Source: Sipunculus nudus (lineage: Eukaryota; Annelida; Sipuncula; Golfingiida; Sipunculidae). Taken from it: a stretch of 64,000 nt of DNA. Under the pieces are notes generated by a model. That model ran no database searches, was not told the DNA's origin, and worked only from the letters and a program-made list of their open reading frames with translations. The stretch is taken from NCBI GenBank assembly GCA_026874595.1, contig CM049309.1, positions 94,262,723 to 94,326,722 of the forward strand. Direction: 5' to 3'. A program made the position numbers and the translations under genes. This document shows positions 57,930 to 64,000 of the stretch, one piece after another (position 1 is the stretch's first letter; the number at the start of each line of letters is the position of its first letter).

Positions 57930-59360
57930 TGGGCCGCGACCTGCATTCAACTACCCGTGACCCCCAAAACACTCCGCCCCTCTAAGAAAACCCCTAACAA
58001 AATAACGCCCCGTACCGTTTTTAGTATCAAAATAAACATACTTAGAACAAAAATACAACCACAAAACTAACAGAATCCACAGAACTCTCCCCTTTCTCCA
58101 ATATTACGAAATTTCTTTAAATAAAAATAAAAATCCTAAAAAATATTAGGGCCCGAAAACTGACAAAACCACCCCGACCATCAAACAAACATCGGATCCT
58201 AGCTGCAGCGGAAACACACTACACGTACTCCGCTGCAGCTGGCATCCCCCAATTAGCATATCTGGCCTTTACACCGGCTAAACCAACTCACACAACAACA
58301 AAACAATAAAAATAATCTCAAAAGCACCCTCTCCCCAAGAACGTGAATAAATTTACCCAATAATAATTCAGAAAGCACACGTCCCGACATGACATCGGCC
58401 CAAAATAATACTCGAGTAAATAATGAAAAAATAGAAAGAACACACACAAAACAAACCCCACTCCATTCCCCCCCCCCCCCCAAACATCGAATTTAAAAAA
58501 TTAGAGATCAAATAATATAGGGCAGCCCCGGAAGACCCCCTAAGGAGGTGTGAGTGAGGCCTTTTGTTTTGACTTTGCCGAACTGATTTCAAAAGGCCGA
58601 AGCGTAGTGAATGGGACAACCCCAGACAGACCAGACAAGACCCCCCACCAGTCCTTTTTAGGACTACCCCCCAAAAGTCCTTATCAGGACTAACACAATC
58701 ACACATCGACCTGGCAGCGGACAGACAGACAACTCTAGGTCCGCTGCCTCAAGACTAAGAACTCAAGACTCTAGACTCCAACCAAGACCAAACCAAGACT
58801 GGTAGCCCTGGAACAAGCCAAGAGAAGACAAGACCACCTGACAGCTGGAAACCCAAGCCAAACAGCAAGACAAGCAGAACAAGTCAAGAATCCCTGATAG
58901 TGGGCATGACAGACAACTTTAGGCCCACTGCTCGGGGACAAGCTGAAGACCAAGCCAAGACAGCCTTCCCGATCAAAGTCACAGGAAGTCCGGCTCTTCG
59001 CGGTAGGGTATGTTCTGTCGGCGACCTGGGTTTCTCTGCTGGTGTTGGGCCTGTCTGTTGTAGTGTGCAGTCTGCTCGGCTGTGTGCTCCTCGGGGATGT
59101 CGCTCGTGACCGGGTTCTAGGGGACGGCGGCTTTGCTGCTGATATTCGGTGCGGTGAGTGGCCCGCTCGGGGCTTTGTGGGTGTGGATGATGTAGCTTTC
59201 TCGGTCACCGGTGGGGGTATACGTTGGCGGCTCTTCGCGGCTTCTTGGCTTGGCTTGTGTGGCATCTATCGTCTCTTCAAAATTTTATAGTCTAAAGAGA
59301 CAGGCCGGGGCGGCTGTCCCAGACCACCTCAACCGTGTCTGTCTAGTGACTCAAAAGATC
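57930..59360. other. Unidentified block with distinct composition
   Basis: CG-richer and C/A-strand-biased compared with its surroundings. It includes AGTCCTTTTTAGGACT and AGTCCTTATCAGGACT (inverted repeats near 58650-58690), the repeated AGACAAGAC/CAAGCCAAG style, and CGCTGCAGCTG near 58230. Open frames at 58900-59290 have no recognised domain. Confidence 0.4.
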
Positions 59361-59451
59361 TAGCTAGACCTATATGTTTGTTCTTATGTACATAAATTGG
59401 TACATGTGTTTGTTATTGTTAACTTTATATGTATGTAAAGCAGCGTTGATC

Positions 59452-59735
59452 CATCTCCAAAAAAAAGGGGCTGCAAAAACAATCTGGAAAGCACAAGAAT
59501 CCCTATTGGATCAGGTGGTAATAGATATGACAAGCAAAAGGAAACTTGTGCATGGTCACTATGTAGCACTTAGCAGAGCAAGACAGATGAATGGCCTCTA
59601 CATACTGAATTTACTTGATCATAAAATTGCTACTGATCCTCAGGTCAAAAATGAAATGAACCGATTACGCAATGACATGCCTCTGAAAATGAATTTCAAA
59701 CAACCATCTGTTGAATCAAATAATTATTACAGGTG
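59452..59735 (+). pseudogene. PIF1-like helicase C-terminal fragment (Helentron)
   Basis: Reads KTIWKAQESLLDQVVIDMTS, RKLVHGHYVALSRARQMNGL and YILNLLDHKI. This is the last part of a PIF1-type helicase: motif V normally has TIHK-QG, and VALSR is motif VI. The histidine and glycine of motif V are replaced (W, E). Only the C-terminus is present. Downstream EEP endonuclease sequence makes a Helentron origin more likely than a host PIF1 gene. Confidence 0.75.
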
Positions 59736-60400
59736 ATCTACCATAACACGCGGTCCCTACATTTACATCATCAGGATGTAAAATCTGATTGCCATAAACT
59801 AAACGCCCAAATCATTGCTTTTGCAGAGTCACGCCTTTGCTCTAGAGACCAAAATGAAATATATGAAATACCTCATTACAAACTTATCAGAAATGATCAA
59901 ATAGCTGTCAGAGGAAAACAAACAAAAGACCACCTCATGGTTTAGCCATTTATATACATGATCAGCCGAATCCCCATGTAACCCTTCACCACCACACAAC
60001 ACCACATTTTGAGTCATCTCTTCTATATTCACACTCAGACTCCGTCACTTCAGATTGTTTTCCTCTATAGGTCACCCGCATGTCCCATCAGTAACTTCTT
60101 CTCTGAACTCCAAGTTTTAGTCTCTCAAGTTGACCTCAACCTGCCTATAGTGATCATGGGCGATTTCAATATTGACATTTCTAATATAATATATAACACC
60201 AAACTGATACAATTATGTCAACTCTTTAAATGTCAACAACTAGTCAGAGAACCAACGAATGACCATGGAAATACCATAGATCTTGTCTTTACTAGCTGTT
60301 TAAATGCTTCAGTTTCAACATTAGAAAACACATGGTAAGATCACAAGATATTATTAGCAACAATCCCCCATTCTTCACTTCAGATCAAACATGGCACTTC
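59736..60400 (+). pseudogene. EEP-type endonuclease remnant fused downstream of the helicase
   Basis: Frames at 59736-59940 and 60009-60400 read HNTRSLHLHHQDVKSDCHKL, IIAFAESRL, VFLYRSPACPISNFF, IVIMGDFNIDI, REPTNDHGNTIDLVFTSC and, after a stop, DHKILLATIPHS. GDFN and the late (S)DHK motif mark the endonuclease/exonuclease/phosphatase fold that Helentrons carry at their C-terminus. A frameshift or deletion at about 59940-60010 and stop codons inactivate it. Confidence 0.75.
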
Positions 60401-60756
60401 TCATAGCTTAACCTACCATTTCTTCTCTATAGATACCTTTGAGACATTCTGTTTCCTCTCCCATTCAGTAACAACTGCTTTCCAAAACATTCAGTGTTTA
60501 CTTTTCCATAATTATTTTGATGTATTAAATGTGTATTTTTATACTTGCAAATCTCCACTTCCTTCCTCTGCAATTTACAACATCTGGTCATTCCCAATGC
60601 AATATTTTAGACATATTCTTGTACATATTTGAAAAACTGATACTTCTATATTACTAATCCGCTCAACTACATAATACAAAAAAATTACATCTGTCAAAAT
60701 GAAATCTTACATACCTATATACAACAACGGTGATATAATTATATCTGTCACATTCA

Positions 60757-60787
60757 GCTGAGCGCCGTGACCCATGGGTCCCTTGTT
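60757..60787 (+). other. Helentron 3' terminus with hairpin
   Basis: TTCAGCTGAGCGCCGTGACC CATGGGTCCC TTGTT. GACCCATGGGTC is a perfect palindrome. The same form ends families A, B and E, and CTTGTT follows the hairpin as in family C. Confidence 0.65.
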
Positions 60788-61399
60788 AAACTTGATTAAT
60801 ATATGGCTCATCACCAAAGTAAGGTCAGGGTCACAGGACACACTTTTTTAGATGCTTCTTAAGCCAAACCTTTAATCCCAAACTTTCCATCTTCCACATT
60901 TTGCTCCCCTGCCAATAGTGGAAGAAACGGATGGAATATGGGTTCACAAGCTCGAAGGTCAAGGGCACAGGGCCCATCAATTCACAAATTAGTTAACGGA
61001 AGACAATACGAGTTTCACTGTTTTGATAGACAGATTGGCTTTAAACTTGATCACAGGACCAGCATTTAAAAAGCTCATAGCATATCCTTATTGAAAAATT
61101 CACCTGATTATAAAAATAATCTCATGATCGATTTCAGCTGAGCGCCGTGACCCACATGTCCCTTGTTCAAATTGCCATTGATGGCAGAGACCTGGATTTA
61201 AGAGCAAAACTGGAGCCAGTAGTCTTTTGCACATCTGCGTGAGATCTGCGAACATTGAACCTTGATTGACCTCATATTCTTTGCACTGGGTGAGTAGCGT
61301 GCTTTTTGCTCTGTGTTAGTTGTAGCCTATCCTGGGAGTGGGTTATGAACCAGGCTGCTGATTTTCCTTGTCTCTTGCCTAAGGCAGACATGGCAGTGT

Positions 61400-62200
61400 T
61401 TTAGATGGTGTCCCGCGGGTACTTCCATCTCTCGCATACGTGTGCGCTTTGTGGGTTGGGCAGACGTTTCCTGGAGCTTGGATGTACACTACCACCTTCT
61501 CATGGTCTCTCCCATCTTACTCGTGTAGATGCGTAGTCTTCCCTCCTACTTGCAGTTTCACTCTTCTACACGTAAGAGTGGTCGGTGTCTCTTTCACTTT
61601 GGTAACTTCAGGTTTCCTTGACACTCTTCAGGATGCAGTCTCTTGTGTGAATGAGATCGATCTGGTGCCAGCGTTTGGAACTAGTTTGACTTCACGACAG
61701 ATTGTGCAGTTTCTTTCTGTTGACGAAGGGATTGGTGATACAGGGGTGGTGCTCATTCTTATTCTTTTTCCCAACTGCTAAGTGACCCAGGCAGATTGGC
61801 CAGCTGCAAAATCAGCCTCGACTCTTGCATTTAAATCCCCGAGGATGTATAACTATTGTTTCATGGGGACAACTCCCATGGTAGTGCTGAGCTCATCATA
61901 GAACGTTTTCTTTGTTTCCTCGGAGGAGGATGATGTTGGTGTATAGGTGTTTGCTAGTGCTGTTGTAGATTAAGGAACATTTCAGTTCCTTGTGTTGTTG
62001 GCATGATGGATCCAAGCAGGTTGTTCTTGACATCGAAGGCCCCCTGTGCACTCTGTCCTCATCTGGCGTCCTTTGTTACCTTGAGGCAGACTTTGTCTAT
62101 TTGCAGTTTGCTGTTATGCCGTTGTCTTACGAGTGTCATTGCTTGCCGGAAACCTTCGATTTCGGCAACTGGTTTTGCAGTCGCGGATGTCTGTTTGTTA
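61400..62200 (-). pseudogene. Non-LTR retrotransposon endonuclease fragment
   Basis: On the minus strand, in changing frames, ANTYTPTSSSSEETKKTFYD, ELSTTMGVVPMKQ, YILGDLNARVEADF and later HQIDLIHTRD are readable. They match the EEP endonuclease of LINEs (VYAPT, FY-DL, ILGDFNARVG, W-HPRS-HWH-IDY-L-R). Several frameshifts and stops. Orientation and order fit the RT fragment at 53130-53535, with the E/Helentron nest inserted between. Confidence 0.6.
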
Positions 62201-62239
62201 CTTGCCGGAAGATTTCGGCAAGTATGTTGATCAGTTCCG

Positions 62240-62264
62240 TATGTTTGTTTGTTTGTTTGTTTGT
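62240..62264 (+). repeat. GTTT microsatellite
   Basis: TGTTTGTTTGTTTGTTTG run. Confidence 0.8.
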
Positions 62265-63010
62265 GTCCGCTCTACAGGTCACAAGTTTTAACCAATCGCT
62301 CTGAAACTTACGTAAAGAGTGTAAAATCGATTATCCTCGGTGCCTATTGTTTTTGGTTATGATCCATCAAAGGTCAATGTCAGGGTCACCAAAAACCCTA
62401 AAACTGTTTTTTCTGCATATCTTCGTCAATAATAATCGCAGCCACTCAAACTGTAGCTCATTCTATTCGCGACAAGATGGCGACTAGCGCAATTACAAAA
62501 TTGTTCAATTCTGCTGTTACCATTGACACGTATTTTGCGGAAAATTTCAAGAAATTTGAATTTTTTTTCTAACTTTGCCATTTTTAAAGCTAGAGACGTC
62601 CGGTTTTTTGCATTAGGTAGTATTATATGAGATGTTTATCATACAATAGAAGTCTCGTAGAATCTCGTGCCATTTCTCGTCAAACGAGATCTTTCGAGAT
62701 TTCATTTAATATGACCTAGAGGTCGCAATTTTTTAACAAAGGCTTTGAAAGTGATATATTTTGTGTCATTTATAAATATCTCGAAATTGTTTTCCATTTT
62801 TTGGAAATAGCCACCAGGAGGCGTGGTACATGAAACACTGTAACATATAATTTTTTCTGCAATATCTCAAAAAATATTAAACGTGACACCATTTTTTTGT
62901 CTTATCTGAAACTAGAATCATTGGCTTATTCCTGTGCACATTCAGCCTTGTGCTGCCGTTACAATGGTTACCAATTTTTGGGGTAAAACTTATCAATATC
63001 AAAATGTGCA
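62265..63010. other. Unidentified sequence
   Basis: No coding segment. Recurrent CTCGTCAAAC and GAGATTTC phrases link it to the direct repeat downstream. Confidence 0.4.
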
Positions 63011-63945
63011 GTTTTTGGCTTCTATATCCGTTAATATTTATGTTTCAAGGGTCTAGTTTTTTTTTTCATAAGGCTGCTTCCCCTTTGTTCTAAGTCATTA
63101 AATTCAAGTCTCGTCAAATTTCGCTCGGTTTATCGCCAAACAAGAAATTACGAGATTTCACAGAGATGCTTATAACTTGGTCCCCTTTTTTGGCTAAAGA
63201 GGAGTTGTTTTCAGCATTTTGTAGAAATTCAATAGCTCAACCGTATCAAACTGCAAATCTCGCATTATCTCCCGCCAAACCTGAATATTCGAGATTTCGA
63301 ACAAATGTCTGTATCTCGGTCGTATCTCGCACCATTTATCGTCAAACAAGATCATGGAACCATTCAAAGAAATGCCTAATAGTTTTCAGCAATTGACAGC
63401 GTCTGACATTCTCAGTCACATTATGTGATTATATAGCAATTCTCGTCAAATCTCGCCTCGTTTTTCCTCAAATGATGAAGAAACATCCAATTGCCGTGAG
63501 CACAAGTGACTTCAGGCTTGACCAGTAAGTGCCGGCAAGGCTATTACAGTTGCAAGTTGGCGTGCACGGTCGTCCATGAATCTCACAAAGCGGCATTGAA
63601 GGACATAAAGGACTGAAACTTGAAAATATGGAGTTTTTTGCTTCTATTTCTGTTAAATTTATACTACAGAGGTTTAGTGGTAGCATTCTCTTGATTTTAA
63701 GTCATTCGTTTGCAAGTCTCGTCAAATCTAGCCTGATTTTCCGAAAAATGAGAAAATACGAGATTCCACAGAAATCCTTATAACTTGATCCCGGTTTATG
63801 ATAAAGAGGAGCAGTTTTCAGCATTCGGTAGCATTTCAGAAGCTGAACATGGTTAAACCGAAAATCTCACCACATCTCGTATCATCTCCCGCCAAACGAG
63901 AATATTCGTGATTTGGAACAAATGTCTATATCTCGGTCATTTAAA
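63011..63945 (+). repeat. Diverged ~620-bp direct repeat
   Basis: 63011-63330 and 63633-63945 align in order: GTTTTTGGCTTCTAT, CTAAGTCATT, GTCTCGTCAAAT, TACGAGATTTCACAGA, TTATAACTTGGTCCC, TAAAGAGGAG, TTTTCAGCATT, TCTCCCGCCAAAC, CAAATGTCTGTATCTCGGTC. No coding sequence; family not recognised. Confidence 0.7.
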
Positions 63946-64000
63946 TTTTTCTATTGTTCAAGAACCACTTGATTAGTTTTAAGTGACAAAAGTGAATATC

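Larger units (their letters stand above)
53936..60787 (+). mobile_element. 6.85-kb Helentron-like element with helicase and endonuclease remnants
   Basis: 5' end TTTTTAGCTCAGCTGACTAT with a GTCCGTC-rich stretch; 3' end CATTCAGCTGAGCGCCGTGA then CCCATGGGTCCCTTGTT. The element is bounded by the two halves of family E. Its interior holds three repeated non-coding segments around 54180, 54860 and 55395 (each with ATATCAAAACCACTCATCTG or a variant) and an endonuclease-like relic at 56690-56790 (NCQQLIKKPTNDHGNNVDL). It also holds an unidentified CG-richer block (57930-59360) and the coding remnants at 59452-60400. Composite and decayed. Confidence 0.6.
53536..61168 (+). mobile_element. Helentron-like repeat family E, split by the 6.85-kb element
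   Basis: Left part to 53935 and right part from 60788 are continuous in a sister unit at 53780-53835: ATATTGTTTAAATC there matches ATATTGG before the insert and TTAAACTTGATT after it. It is characterised by GGTCAAAGGTCAAGGTCACAG phrases. The 3' end is TCAGCTGAGCGCCGTGACCC then ACATGTCCCTTGTT at 61133-61168. Confidence 0.6.

Noticed and set aside
59452..59735. Host PIF1 helicase gene
   Set aside because: Only the C-terminal end is present, motif V is altered, and an endonuclease remnant and Helentron terminus follow directly.

Overview
This is a eukaryotic, intron-rich, repeat-dense, AT-leaning window with one recognisable host gene. Exons spread over 2449-48622 on the + strand encode the C-terminal 725 residues of a HELQ-family (helicase POLQ-like, Ski2-type superfamily 2) DNA helicase. 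The first third of the protein, including Walker A, lies upstream of the window. Fifteen exons join in consistent phase to a stop codon at 48620-48622, and a polyadenylation signal lies at 49996-50001. The mobile-element content (Helentron-like elements with an endonuclease, PIF/Harbinger-like, Tigger/pogo-like and non-LTR remnants) suggests a marine invertebrate, probably a lophotrochozoan such as a mollusc. That placement is inference only.

Layout. 1-606 is a 64-bp tandem array carrying an upstream HELQ exon end plus splice donor. 768-1925 is a Helentron-like non-autonomous element. 2449-3311 holds two exons. 3312-8941 is an intron filled with nested repeats. 8942-11695 holds five exons. 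11696-13536 is a tandem array ending in the next exon. 13642-17487 is an intron with a broken Tigger-like transposase, a LINE 3' end and a repeat with ~330-bp internal units. 17488-24361 holds two exons around a 1.5-kb TA-flanked DNA element and further repeats. 24893-32648 is an inserted repeat followed by a 45-unit, 124-bp array. 33130-36880 is a 38-bp minisatellite. Exons follow at 37297, 41681, 47312 and 48461. Downstream of the gene are a self-nested PIF/Harbinger-like element (50498-52710) and a three-layer nest: a LINE split by an interspersed repeat, itself split by a 6.85-kb Helentron-like element (53936-60787). 62250-64000 is unidentified repetitive sequence.

The most unusual observation is that at least six HELQ exon boundaries, and probably an eighth counting the window's left edge and exon B, carry copies of the exon edge together with its splice site or stop codon, often as long tandem arrays. 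The exon K array alone has 45 copies of acceptor plus exon start. Nothing in the window explains this as ordinary satellite expansion, because each array is built from a different boundary of the same gene.
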